Source: Desmodesmus armatus
Taxonomy: Eukaryota; Chlorophyta; Chlorophyceae; Sphaeropleales; Scenedesmaceae
Assembly (NCBI GenBank): GCA_007449985.2
Contig: VIIQ02000056.1
Coordinates: 1-64,000 of the forward strand
DNA: 64,000 bases
Reading direction: 5' to 3'
A program made the position numbers and the translations under genes. How positions within the stretch are numbered: the stretch's first letter is position 1; each line of letters starts with the position of its first letter. Below, piece after piece: positions 9,540-22,709 of the stretch. The notes below the pieces were generated by a model. It was given only the letters and a program-made list of their open reading frames with translations, was not told where the DNA came from and made no database searches.

Positions 9540-12500
9540 ATGTCTGACGACAAACTCAACGGCTTGCGGCAGCTCGGTGCTGCTGCCGATGTGCCCACTT
9601 TTCTTCACGTCATCAGCAGCGATGCATGCGCGTCTCTCATAAGGCATGGACCAGGCAATGATTTTGAGAATCTTCACCGGCAGGGATACAGCACGCTCGT
9701 GCTTGCAGCCCTTTCCAAGGGCATGTTGCTCTACAACACAGCAGCAGCACTGCAGCGGGTTAGGTCCCCTGGTGCTGTGCCCAGCGAGCTGCAGCAGCTG
9801 ATGGACTGGCTGAGGTCCCTGGCAGCGGCTGTGATCAACAACGTGGTTGGCTGTCGCAACAAGGGTGCACGAGAGGCCAAGATCATGGAGCAAGAGCTGC
9901 TGGATTCAGGTGCGCATGCACAGCAGCAGGATACCGCATGGCCCCTTGAAGGCCCAGGAGGTTTCACATGCCATGTGGCTTATTTCCACTCTAGAATACT
10001 TGGTCATGTGGTACGCTGCTGCCGATTGGGACGTGACAAGCAGGTGCAACATGCACATGCACCGCACGTTTTTGAATTTCAAACAGGCACTGCTAGTAGC
10101 TGGGCCTTCCATTCCCTCCCTTCAACATGAAGATTTGCTGGGCTTGATCATTGAGCAGCATATGTAGAGTGGTAGCCCGGCTACAGCCGGCAGCCGGCAG
10201 CCGGCAGCTGGCAGCTGTTGAGTGCAAATTTTAGGTGCCCTGCTGTTTGCTAGTGCCAAAGAACCTGTGCATGCCCCCCTTGGCTCTGCAGGTGTGCTGC
10301 CCCTGATGCAGCAGACCTGGAGGCAGCTGGCAGCAGACATGGAGCAGCATCAGCAGCAAGCTGACACCGCGCAGCGCCCTGGCAGCACAGCACAGCACAG
10401 CATGGCAGATACTGTGCTGCACCTTGCGCAGTCGGCCACCTTGGCAGGCTTGCTGCTGCAGCTGTGGGTGCGCTGCTTGCAAGGCGAACTGCCTGCAAAC
10501 CTGATGGGACATGAGCAGCGTTTGCAGGACCAGCCTTCCAAGCTCTATGACTTCATCAGCTCCGTGGCTTACCTGGCAGATGTTGCAACAGGCATTGCGG
10601 CTGTCTGGCGCAGTGAGGGAGCCCTGCAGCAGTGGCACGCAGCCAGTGGGGATGCAGCGCAGCAGGCCCCCGCAGGCACCTCTCACAGCTTCACCAGCGC
10701 CCAGCTGGAGACATTGGAGTCGCAGATCGATATCGTGATGTACAAGAAGCTGAAAAGGACACAGCAGGATCTCACACTGCTGGCAGCATGCAAGCCCCAG
10801 CCCTTGCCGCAAACCCTGCAGGACAGAGCCCAGGGCGCTGCCCCGTCCCCTGCAACAGCAGCTGCAGCAGCGGCAGCACCCAGTGCAGCAGTGACAGCAG
10901 CAGCAATGGCTTCAACGATGCATTTCAGTATGCTTGCTGCCAACCACCTGGCACTGGTGCTATACAAACGCATTGAAAGGCACCCAGGTGTTAAGCTGCA
11001 GCTGCCTGGAGCCAGTGCGGCACACAACCTGCAGTGGGTGCTGCTGGTGCATGCAGCGGTGCTGGTCGGCAAATTGCACCAGCAGCAGCAGGGTATCTCA
11101 GAAGTGCAGCTGCACACTGCTCTATCCACCAAGGACACCATCAGCAGCAGTCAACAGGGGCCTCCAGGCAGCAGCAGTCCCAGCAGCAGCAGTGCAGGCA
11201 GCAGCAAGACGAGCAGCACTGCGAAGGGCAGCAGCAAGAAGGGCAGCAGCAAGAAGGGCAGCAGCAAGAGGCCATCACAGGCACAGCAGGCCTTCAGCAG
11301 CAGCACCGCGGCATCCCGCGTGCCTGCTCAGCAGCAAAAGGGCAGTGTGGTGCCACCCTACCACCTGCAGGTGCTGAGAGCAGCGGGGGTACTACCTCAC
11401 AGCCTCAAGGAACACCTTGGGGGTGTTGTCCAGTCCAGCAAGCTGGTCGAGGGCAAGGTTGTTTCAGTAGCTATGGTGACGCTGTATACTGTGCTGCTTG
11501 AGCTTGGCAAGCACCTCACGCGCACTGGCCAGCCACAGACTGCTGCAGCAGCAGGGACTCACATGGGCGCCAGCAGCAGCAGCGGCTGTCCCACCAGCAG
11601 CGGCAGCAGCCACAGTGGCAGCACAGATGGCAGCAGCAGACCCTCCTCTGGAAGTGCTGCTGCTGTGCTGGCGCTGCTGGCTCCCAGCAGCCTGATGTGG
11701 GGTGAGCTCCTGGTTCTGTTTGCTGGTGCAGGCGCAGCTGCTGTCCACCTGCCACAAATCAACTGGTCAGTGAAGCAGCTGTGGCAGGCCAGTCTGGAGA
11801 TTGTTCAGCAGCAAGCAGCAGCCAAGCCGCATGCCCAGCTGCTGCAGGCAGTTGCACTGTCAGGGGCGCAGTATCGAGCCGGTAGGGCTCCAGACCAGCA
11901 GCTTCAGGAACAGCTTCGGCATGCCGAGGAGTGTGAGCAGCAGCAGAATGCGGCATGCCAGGGCAGCTGGTACAGGTCTTGTGTGGAGCTCATTGTGCCT
12001 TCCCTGCTGCACATGAGGGCTGTGGGGACGTTGGACAGTGCAGGTTACGCGGTCGCAGCAGCGTTCTGGTTTGGGAGGCTGGATGATATGCTGGATGCAT
12101 ACATCATTGCTGTTGGAAATGGTAGGTCGTGGAGAGCTGTCAGGGTTCAGGGGAGCAACTTGTTTGCTTGGCAGGGGGTCATGTTGTGCTTGTTGTACCA
12201 TGCACTGCAGCCTCCGGATCATCCGGAAAGTTTCACTCACTGCCTGTGGCGTCAAGGTCAACCATTGAATCCCCAGGCTTGTTTGCAGACCAGCACACAG
12301 ACGCATATGTGCGACCTTGATTATGCTGCCAGCATGGCCGTTTCACAAGTCGGCTCAAACAGGATCCCGAAAAACAGCACTGAGCTGACTTCTGAAAGGC
12401 AGCAGCAACCTCCTGCATGCCCAGCCACACCACCCTTCCAGGCGGCCCTGCACTGTTCAGCAACTGACACCGGTTGTGTGCGCCTGCTTGTGTCACTTTG

Positions 12501-13971
12501 ACATGCTTCCTTACCTGCAGAACATCTGCTTGAGCCCTCCATGCTCCCTCCAGGCCTCCAACCGTCCCTTGCCATTTTCAGCAACCCCGCAGCCAGCCTT
12601 CCCTCGATGGAGGCAGCAATGCGCCACAACTGGGACACATGCCCTGCCGATGGGCCACACGACAACAGCACAGGCCGGACGCTTGCCTATGACACCATCT
12701 TTGCTCTGGCACATATCACCTCAGCACACTTCAAGGGCGAGCTGCTTGAAGACCGCACCGCCCTACTGCAGCATGTCAGAAGCAGCGGCAAGAGCCCTGC
12801 CCTCCTGTCGCTGCTGATGTCCTGCATGAAGCGGCTGCAGCACAGCTGCCAGCGCAACACACAGGGGCGCTGAAGATGGCATGCTTTGCAGGCATGGCAG
12901 GTCACTTCGCTGACCTGCTGCTGAGGGAAGCGGGGAACACTGGTATTGCAGGCGCCCCAGTTGCAGCGTGGCAGCAGCACTGCTGTCACTTCTGGAGTAG
13001 CAGCAGTTACGAGCAGCAGCTCAGTCTCAGGCACCCCAGCAAGCACCAGCAGCACAGCAACACCCATCAGCAGCAGCACCACAGCCGGGCATGATGCCAG
13101 CACACCCTCAGTGCCCTCAGCTGGTGAGACAGCACCCAGCACAGGAGCCATTCCACAGCCTCGGGCTACTGCTGGCTTTGACATGCCTGCAGGACAGGGG
13201 GTCCCAGCCGCAATGTCCTGTGCTGAGGACACTGGTGGCATCGCCAGCACATGGCTGGTGCTGTTTGGCAAAGGGCTGTACACTACAGGGGTAGCACTGC
13301 AGGCAGTGGCAGCAAGCGCAGTGCTGCACCTTGATGCCAGCAGTGCACTGTCAGTTGCTCTGGACCCCATTCCAAACGCAGCATCGTCGCTGCTCACAGA
13401 CTTTCAGTATCATGCAATGTCTGTTTGCGCGTACATGGAGTCAGGCTGTGCTGTTGTTGGCAGCAGGAGTGTGCAGGTGATGCTGCCTTCCAGTGCTGCT
13501 GTCAGCTCAGCTTTGCAGGCACAGCAGGCCCTGGACGTGTTGCTGGATGCTGCAGTACAGCATGCAGAACAGTTGGAGGAGGCAGCAGGCACCGGCAGCT
13601 CTGCTGGGGATGCGCACCCCATGGCGCCGACAACAACGGGTCAGCAGCAAGACAGCGACCCCAGCGTGAGCATTTGGCAGCAGGTGCTGGGCAGTGAGCA
13701 GGGCCGGCAGCTGCCGCAGGCACTGATGGGATTTGGCAGCTTGCTGTGTGCTGCCCTGCCTAGCAGGTTCTGCTGCAATGAGCCCAGCTGTTGCTGCCTT
13801 CACAAGCCCTCTGAGCTGCAGCTGGCAGCAGGCAAAGGGACCAAGTGCAGCGGCTGTGGGGTTGCAAGGTACTGTTCTGTGGCACACCAGAACCTGCACT
13901 GGAAGCAGCACAAGCCAGCTTGCAGGGCTATTGCAGCAGCAACAGCAGCGTTGGTTGCGGCCTCTAAGTGA
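9540..13971 (+). CDS. MYND-finger array protein, copy 2 (two compensating frame changes)
   Basis: Exons 9540-9909, 10292-12121 and 12521-13971, joined in phase 1, total 1217 codons. The same modules appear in order: N-terminal motif (here NLHRQGYSTLVLAALSKG), a long exon 2 with Ser-Lys repeats (GSSKKGSSKKGSSK) and WYRSCVELIVPSLLHMRA, then exon 3 with the MYND finger near the C-terminus. In exon 3 the frame stops at 12871 (TGA). The paralogue-like reading continues in another frame (GALKMACFAGMAGHFADLLL) and returns to the first frame near 12946. Adding one G to the run near 12866 and removing one C from the CCCC near 12954 would restore a single reading. This is the longest copy because exon 2 keeps an extra Ala-rich segment. 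No poly(A) TGTAA was seen close downstream. Confidence 0.75.
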
Positions 13972-14517
13972 ACAGCAGCAGCACTGGGCCCGGTCGTTGT
14001 GAAGATCTTAGAACTCTAGAGCTGCGCTCGGTCACAAGGTCATGACAAGGGATGACATGAGACGGTCGGATGTCTGTCCTGTGCAATCTGTGTCGTTGGA
14101 GCAGTTGTCAGCTGATAAGTCTTTTCCCCAACAGTAACATGTTGCATTTTCAAAGACCTGACATTAGAACCCAAAATTTGAAGGTCATAAAAAGGGCACC
14201 AAGACAGTACTTTGAAGATAACGACATAAGAACACCAACACCATATCAGCAGCACTGGCCGAATATAGATATTGATTTGAGAGGGTGTACAGTCAACACC
14301 CTTGTGCGTGAGCATGACCGCGTCAAGCGTCTGACGGGCCATCTGCCTATCAAAAACCACATAGAGGTCATAGGACATCAGTGGAGATGCCACGGAGCAA
14401 TGTCCACGTTACGGCGGGTAAGGACGCTTACTGCTCAGCAGTGCTGCACTAAGGCAGCAACTGCTGTACCACGTCGAACTCCATCTGACCAACACATCTT
14501 CTGACAAAATCACAGGG
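13972..14517. other. Spacer between MYND copy 2 and the CUB-like gene
   Basis: No supportable gene. It should hold the 3' UTR of copy 2 and the promoter and 5' UTR of the gene beginning at 14518. The sequence is more A+T-rich around 14140-14280 than its surroundings. Confidence 0.4.
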
Positions 14518-17500
14518 ATGTTTGAGGCCTTGGTCTTCATCCTGGCAAGCGCAAGCATCGTCGTCACTGCAGACAGCAGCATCACTGATTTGCTGACTGG
14601 GTCCCTCCCAGTTCAGATCAGCATGGAGATCATCAATAAGAATGCCTCAGGACCTGTCACACCCATCCAGCAGACGATCGCTGCCTTAGCTACCTACACC
14701 GCCGATCTGGGACAAGCTGCTGAACAGAGCCCGGGCACATTGTCCTGCACACTGACTCTGGAGATGGCACAACAGTCAGCCGCGCTGGGAGATGATTCTG
14801 CTCCACCCAAGAGTGTTTCAAAGTTCAGCTACATCATTGAGCAGGCCTCAGTCGACCCCAACAGTATCATTCTTGCTGGAGCACCCAGTGTCAACACCAG
14901 CTCATCCACATGGCTTCTGCATGCACAGGTGGCAACAAACCTCTTCAACTTCAAGTAAGGCTTACAGGCATGTGGTGTTCAACACGTTTTTTCCAACTGG
15001 TTCATGTCTGCTGGCCAGTGCCTTTCTAGCATCCCATGTGTTGCCTATTACAAAAGCATGTGCCCAGGCCGTGTGCTGGGCAGCGTACGCTGCGCTTGCG
15101 CACAGCTGAATTGGTTGTGATGAAGCTCCCCTCGCTGCATGCCTGTACCACTGGTTGCCTCTGACTTGTGCACCCCTGCTGCTGCTTTCAGGGCTGACAA
15201 TACCTCTCTTACAGTGGACATGCACTTCGAGAAGAACAGCACAGAAAACATCTCCCGCCCTGCCTACCAGTACTATGTGCAGCACAGTACCTCCAACAAG
15301 GCTGGCATGCCTGCCACTCCACACCTCACAGAGGTCTCCACAAAAGGGTTCATGGCTCCAAGCTAAGACTTTGTGCAAGCTAATGGTGGCCAAGTCCCTT
15401 ACATGCCTGCAGGATTCAAAGCTTCCCGCGTCCTGACTGCAGCTGGCAAGCTTGCAGCCGTCATGGTTGAATCCTCCGTCCAGCTCTTTACTGCAGAGAA
15501 GGCAACACCTGGCGCTGATGTGATCCGCCTTGCTTCGAGGTTTGTTACTGGCGACAAAACCCTTCTGCCAACCTCCAGGTGGGTTTTGCAGCTGTTCACA
15601 CACTGGCGGCATGACACTGGCGGCGCCTCCTGTGCGACAGCCCTGCACTGCTACGGCATCTGCTTGTCCAGAGCTGATGCATATCGTCAAGGGTGTCCAG
15701 TGACACGTGCACTGCACACTGGACGTCCTGAAGGCACCAGCACTGTACGACCCGACTAACCTGCTGGCACTTTGCAAGGTGGAGTTGCTTGGGTGCACAA
15801 GATGTCACTTGCCTTACCATGCTGCCTGTGTTTGTGTGTGTCATCCATGATCAGGTCAAGTGCAACCTTGGACGCAACTGAGCTGTACCCAAACAGGGAC
15901 TATGCTGCGTACAGAGCCAACCTCTTGAAGACGCACTCGACCCAGGCGTCAAAAGTGCGTGCTTCTATGACACGTGCATATGCACGGGCACCTCCACGCG
16001 GTGATTTCACATACTACAAACAGTTCCTCAATCAAGCATCTTGCAAGGAGGTGAACGGCCTGGAAGGGTGGGTTGCTGCTGACAGCAACAACATGTGTGC
16101 GACGGCTTTGGGCGACATCACAGTGTCAAAGGCCACAACTGTGGATGAAGACAAGATGGAGCGGCAAACAAGCATCACTGGCAAGGTCAATCTGGAGGCG
16201 CAGGTCACCATCTTTGGCAGCCAGATCTCTATAGCATCGTATGACCTGACAGCCACAGCAGGTGAGTTTTTGTTTTTTCAGAAGCAAAGCCAACCCTGTT
16301 TGTGAGGGCCGGCGGTGGTAATCTTTTTGCATGGGTGTGCTAGTCCTGGCAGCACAAGGGAAAGGATGTTGCAGGGTGCCCTATCGTCAGGTCAATCGAC
16401 AGTGCTGTGGAGTCGGCAGCAACGTATCTAACATGGCATGCTGCTCTCGTATCTGTGACTGACACCACACCGTTTTGTGATGCTTGCAGGGTATGTAAAG
16501 AGCGCCACCAGTCTGGCTACGTATGCTGGTTATGCACAAACCCTTACTGTATTTGAGGGTACGTCCATGCAGAGGACTCTGCTCAACAACGCTCGCACAT
16601 GGTGGCTTGGGTTTGATACCAGCTGCTCGGCTGTGACAGCCTCCACTGAAGATGTTGCAGCATCTGCCCTCTGGACACAGCTGGGTATGATCTCAACTCC
16701 AGAGTACAACATACTCAGTGCGTTCAAGCTTTCCTTTGCGCTTCCAGCCGCTGGCCTACTCGCAAGCTTGGTTAGTATCCAGGTGAGCCGCTTTTGCCAC
16801 GAGGGCTGTGGTGATATCCAGGTGTACTGCTTTTGCCAATTGGGCGTGACCTCGACGAGCACAATCAGCCGTCACCAGGAGACCAGCTGCTTGATATTGT
16901 CTGATTTCCCTGCTTTGATCACATGTTGGTGACCCAACCCATCTGGCTGGCGCCCGCATGGGCTGCACATGACATCATGTCAGTGGTGCGCACATGTTTG
17001 CAGGTTGGAGCAAGCATCGGCATTCACTTCGTTGCAGCCCCATGCACAACAGATGACAACAACTATGCTGTGGCGCTTGGGGTGTCCTACACAGGAAGTG
17101 AGTACGACACTCTGCTTTGTGGCGAGCCCTGCCACTGGGTCTCTGGCAAGCTGCAAACTGTTTTGGTTTTCACCCGCAGTGCACTTCAGCGATGGCACAT
17201 CCACATGCTGCATTGCTGCATGCGCCAGCTACATCCTGTATTGGACACCTGCTGCACTGGAGGGCGTCAAGCTCCAAGAGCATAATTACTAATTACGGTG
17301 ACCGTATGGCTCTACTGCAAAGCAGCCTGACTGTTTGGCGGCCATACTGACCAGTGAGCACTTCTGCCGCTGTTGTCATGTATGCATGCGCAGCTGTGTT
17401 TGCAAGCTTGACAGTAGATCCCAGGGTGATCTATGCTGAGTTCAGGATGGAGGCTGCGCTTCTGGAACATCGCAGCACATTGATGTATGCTTGGCCTGCT

Positions 17501-20396
17501 GATGATGTGCTGCAAGCCAGGAATTTTGCTCCAGCCTGCACACTATCTCAACATAGTGTGAAAGTATTGGCACTCAAAATCTGGTACTGGGCAAGGTGGA
17601 CCACCGTCAGTTTATCCTGCCAGGCATGGTGTGCACTGGGTGGCTGCTGCCCCGATCCAAAGAAGGAAGCGATACACGGGGTGTCTCAAGCAGGCCTTGA
17701 AGCTCTTGCTTATGCCAACGACCCTACTTGGTCATGCTGCTCGGTGAGCTAACGCATGTGCACTGCAAAGTGAACAGCCAAAGGCATGAGACTGCCAGTC
17801 TCTTGAAGGGGTTGCTGGTCAGAACATAGCAACAACCTGCTGATGCCATCATTGGCTGATACTTGACACCTATGTATACAGCACATCGCCATAGGCCACC
17901 CCATGGCTTCAAGATGGTGATGCTTACTTATGTCGGTCGATGCCGCATCGATTAGCTGATTTGCTGACGTTGTGCTGGCTGTTGGTGTCGCAGGCCAGGT
18001 CTGGCACGCTCAAGAACTGGCCGGGATGGCCAATGGTTGACGACACCTCTGGCTGGGATTGCAAACCTTACAGATACCTGGATCTTGGCCAAGATGGCTA
18101 CACGGCACCAACGCCTCTTTGTGCCGCGTACACTGAGTTGACAGCCAAGACAGGTGTTATCAAAAGTGACCCAGCTGCTGTCAACGCAACAGCCATGAGA
18201 GAGTACCTGCCGTGGACCAACTGCACATGGAAGCTCCCGGCAATGTCACCAGGCTCTAAGGTATGGACAACTATGCATGCTTAGGCAACTGGTCAAAGCC
18301 CATGCACACAGCAATCAGAACAATATTGCTGGCCATGGGTCCGTCATGCTGCCACACAGTCTTTGCACAGCAGTGACCCTGTCAGTGGCAGTGCATGCTA
18401 ACACTCCTCCTTGGGCGCCAGCTGAGCTGACCATGGTTGCAAGCCCACTAGCCGCGGCATCATGATGTCACGATTGCCACTTCTGCGTCTGTGTCACAGG
18501 TGACCATCACAGCTTCATTTGTGGAGATGGAGTTTCCTTGGGACAACCTGAGGTTCACTTCAGACACAGGGGCGACTGCTACAACACTAGCAAAGTTGAC
18601 CTCGCCAGCTCAAGACACCACAAGTACAAGTGCCTCCTTGAGTTTTTACCAGGAGCAACCCACACCAGTCTATGCCATCTTCACAACAGATGCCAGTTTC
18701 CGGTTCAGGGGCTTCTGGCTGGAGTACAGCATCATCCCCCCGAAGAGGCTGCAGAAGCGCTGGTGCCTGCTACAGATGTCACCTTCACCTTGTTCATCAC
18801 TGGTGAGCGCCGGCAGTGTTGATTTGCAAGCGCTTGCATTGCTTTTGAAAGGTATTCAGTGCACAAGGTACCCCTGAGCATTTGCTTAATTGGCTTCTGG
18901 CTGCATGGCATGACATGCACACTCAAGGCAAACTCTTTGGTGCACCATATATGTCGCCTCAACAGTGTGACTTGCTGCTGTATCAGGGCGCACTTATGCT
19001 GCAGCAACTGCAGCTGATGACTCCGTGCACAACATCCTTGACATCTGGGCAAATGCCATCAGTGGGACACTTGATGTGCCGCAAAGTCATGTCAAACTCA
19101 CTGGAGGAACTCTCATATATCGGCGGAGACTTGCCTCATCCAGTCACGATCAATCCCCACCGCCCCCAGACATGAGCTCAGGGCGAGTGCCCACAGTTCC
19201 AGCAGTCAGAGATGATGGTGTGCGAGCTGTGACATCATCAGTCAGGACTTTGGGAGTGACAATTCAAGGTAGGCAATCTGCACTAATTGCAAGCATGTGA
19301 TAAGCCAACAGCATGCAGAAACAATTGCAGGGTTGCAGGTGGCTGCCCATAACAGGGGCCGCGGCACAACCTAGGATGTCCAACTTTGTGCCAGCGCTAC
19401 AGGCAGCCTCGTGCATTACAATGCATCACGTGTTGGTTTGAGCAAGGGTGTACTTCCAACTGTATCGTGTGTGCACATGGCTACGCAGGTGTATCCCATG
19501 ACAAAGGCACCAACATTGTGTCACAAGTCACATCGCAGGCTACTCTCAAAGTGATGTCTGACGTAGCTTTTATGATGGGTTTCAAAACCAACGCCCCAAT
19601 CAGCAGTGCCTCAGCACGCATTGTATCCCCACAGCAGGGAGTATCAGAGAACCCTGGAAAAGGTGACACCCGGAGCTTCTCCACATTGGTCATGCAAACC
19701 TCTTCGAGCATCATGCCAACCATAATTGGAGCTGCAGTTGGAGGCATTGTGGCTGTGGTAGCAGCCGTGGGGGCTGCCATCATCATCAGGCGACGCAAAG
19801 CCGCCAGGGCAGCAGCTGAAGCTGATCAGGCAGCACCCCAACCTGCAACAGGGGACACAGCAGCTGGCGCAGACAGCACTCCAACCAGGTCTGGCAGTGC
19901 ACATACACTCCCTGCTGTACAGGTCTTTGAGCGCGAGGGACACGTCCCCTTGTCAACGACTACACATGTGGCAATGCCATCTGGTGCAAGCTTGGCAGCT
20001 CATGGCCCACATCACATATCGCCCCAAGCGCAATTACCCTACATGGTGCTCAGTGCTCAGACCGACGCATCATATCCTCAGCAGTACGACCCAGCACAAC
20101 CCGTCGGCTGCACCCAGGCCATGCCTCCCAACGCACCACTGATATCCCGGCAATATAGTCCCCAGCCCCAAGGCACAGCGTACATGGTGCAGCCTCAGCA
20201 GGCTGGCATGCAGGGCCTCAGCCCCGCACCCCCAGCGGGTCCCCCCCTGTACATGGCTCAGGGTGACGGGTACCCACAGCCCATGCCACAATGGTACATG
20301 CCTGTCCCTCAGATGTATGCTGCAACTTCTCAGCAGGCCCAGTCACCGCAGATGGGCCAGCCTGGTTCCGTATCCCCTCACTACCCAAGGGTTTGA
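14518..20396 (+). CDS. CUB-like type I membrane protein with Pro/Gln/Tyr-rich tail; two frame lesions
   Basis: Exons read by splice phase: 14518-14954, 15192-15578, 15855-16261, 16490-16782, 17004-17097, from 17180 (end unclear), a doubtful one from 17394, 17994-18260, 18500-18802, 18987-19268, 19489-20396. A signal peptide opens the protein (MFEALVFILASASIVVTADS). Exons at 17994 and 18500 form a CUB-like fold: NCTWKL, then FPWDNLRF, then FRGFWLEYS. A following segment with RRRLASS resembles repeats common in algal extracellular proteins. One membrane helix (IIGAAVGGIVAVVAAVGAAI) and RRRK stop-transfer precede a ~200-residue cytosolic tail rich in Pro, Gln and Tyr. An in-frame TAA at 15364-15366 interrupts exon 2. 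A missing base in the C6 run at 18736-18741 breaks the CUB exon; the shifted frame alone fits the next two splice phases. Role unknown; a surface receptor or adhesion protein is an inference. Confidence 0.62.
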
Positions 20397-22709
20397 TCAT
20401 TCACATGGGGGTTGCTCTGGTATCTGGGGTTTTTGTGTGAAAATGGTCTTGGGTTGTTCAACAACCAAGTTGGGTGTGTATGCTTTGTGTATGGCCTGTG
20501 TTTGGCATGCATTTGAGGTGTGAGGCTTATGTGAAGGGGTGATTGAATGGCCCTTGGGCAGCATCTGCAAGAGTGTGTGTCACCCTGTGTGTGCTTGGGG
20601 GCAAGCTCGGCATGCATTGACTGTAGCGCATGGTGGTATGGGGCACCATGTTGAGCCATCATAATCAGCAAGCTGTGATTTGTCGCCCACTGACTGGTGC
20701 AGTGAGTGGGTGTCGTCAGGGAGGGCCATCTGTTGCGCACTTCGTGGTATTGTGCAATTGCAAGCAGGCTTCAGCAGCCCGCAAAAAACAGGGACACAGC
20801 AGCAACCAGGCTGGTCTGGACCGAAGAAGATGCAGCTTGGTTTGCGTGGCGATGCTGCCTCTTGCATTGTTCCCCTATTGTGTATTGCATCTTGGCGTTG
20901 CCTGACAGAGACCTTATCAGAGTGTGGGGTCAGTATGTATGGTATTTCTCGGCACTGCACATGTGGTTGTGGCTGCATGCCAGTCTGTGCGTTTTTGCTT
21001 GCTAAACTGTAGCAGTGACTGCCACTGCTGTCCAGCCTCACAGCTACTTCGCTCCTGCATCCATTCTCAGGAATCCCACTTGCCATGTTCTGGCGCCTCT
21101 CGTCTTATTAGCTGCCAGGTTCTACGGTTGCTGCTGCGGGCACACTGGCCTCATGTCTGGTATGCACAACCAGACCAATGGGGCTCGACTGATGCGCTTT
21201 TGCGAAACTTTCTGCGGTGTCAGCAGAAGGGCAGCATGACTGTGGCACAGATGTGTGATGATCACGTTTGTATGTGATGGGTAGCCTCTTGCGGTCACCC
21301 CGAAGCCGTCACACGCAGGGAAGTGGGGACAGGGCGTATCTCGGTGCCACACCGGTGTGTTTTGGCTTGCTGTACATGTGCACGTATGTGTGTGTTGTCA
21401 CGGTATTACCTTATGAACGTTTTATGCACTTTACCAGGTGCAGGGTCATTGCTTGAGCTGACCCTCATGCCAATGTGCTTTTCCCTGCTGATGCCTGCAC
21501 TGCCAATCAGGGCAGCGGTGTATGAGTCCTGCTGTACAATTTGCGATCAGGTACAGACCTTTGTTTGTTCCTGTGTCTGTGTGTGCGCGGCACATTTGCT
21601 GTTGGGCCCATCTCATGTATCACACTGCACCAATCAAGGCCCTGCAGAGGCTAGATCGTCATCAGCCTGGGACCTAGGCCTGGATGCCTGCAACCTTGCA
21701 CTTGTGGCGCAGGAGAGCTATGGCCGTGTGGCATCAACAGTCTGCTGCCCTTCAACGGCAAATTTGTCAAAATGAGTGGTGCCAACCTTGTGAGACGGGC
21801 TGTGCTGAGCTTTGCCACCCCCATTACAACCGTTGTGCACTTGCAGGCGCCCTGTTGCCACAAGGGGGCTGCGCTCGACCAGTGGCATGAGCACGTCGGC
21901 ATGAGCTTTGAGCCTTTCAGATATTGAAATCAGGAATTTGTGCTTTACAACATCGGGCTATCAAAGAGGTGCTGCTTTTCAACACCTTGGCTAGCAGCCG
22001 CACGTCGTGCATTCTACTTATAATTGATTGAGCAGGTTGGCTAGGTCAGGTGTCCAGCACCATTTAATGATTGGTGTCTTGTGTTCTGCATGCAGCAGTT
22101 CACCTGTGACATTTTGTGGGGCACTGGTTGTGTGTGGAAGAGAAGGGGGCAACTGTACCGATTGGCTTGCCTGCCTTGTGGCAACAACAGCATATCTGGG
22201 AGTCTGTCCATGGGAGCCAGGCTATTTGGGGCTTCTGCAGCAGGTGTGCTTGGAGCATTTTGTGCGAGGGATGAGGAGGATTGCCGCTGGTGTGGGTGGG
22301 CTTGCCTTCTCTGCAACAGGTTCACACTGAAAGGGGTGTGTGTGGGGGGGGGGCAGGGGGGCTTGATCATGATGTGCACACCAATCGTGGTCCGGGGAGA
22401 TTGCCAAGGCCTTTCGCTGCCTTGGTGGGTCCACAGGGCCTGTGAGGCGTGTTGTTGTGCATCAGAGCGTACTTAGCAGGTCTGAGAGGGCCTTAAACAG
22501 CTAACAACAAAGGCAGCCGAAGTGCAGCTGCCTGGTAAAAGCGTGGGGGGGGGATGGGCTTTGCAAGGGTTTCCACTTGGTCTCACACCCGTTTGGCTGA
22601 TCTGTGTAACTTCTGTAGAAACCCATCAACTGTAGAGGGATATGTTCCATTGACGTGGCTGCGTTCCTTCGCCTCTTCAGCAAGAACGGCCCTCTAGAGG
22701 GCTTACAGA
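20397..22709. other. Long stretch without a supportable gene
   Basis: This probably includes the 3' UTR of the CUB-like gene. I found no TGTAA signal and no exon series with consistent splice phases. Long G runs occur near 22340-22365 (ten and six Gs). Confidence 0.4.

Noticed and set aside
14000..14504. Open frame of 144 codons before the CUB-like gene
   Set aside because: No signal peptide, no recognisable motif, and it overlaps the expected promoter and 5' UTR of the gene that starts at 14518.
15364..15366. Alternative genetic code with TAA read as an amino acid
   Set aside because: Other genes in the window end cleanly at TAA, TAG or TGA at the positions expected from family length, so standard stops apply.
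17394..17752. Exon candidate with VDPRVIYAEFRMEAALLEH in the CUB-like gene
   Set aside because: The acceptor is good, but no donor of the neighbouring exon gives the required phase, so I kept it only as doubtful inside the gene model.
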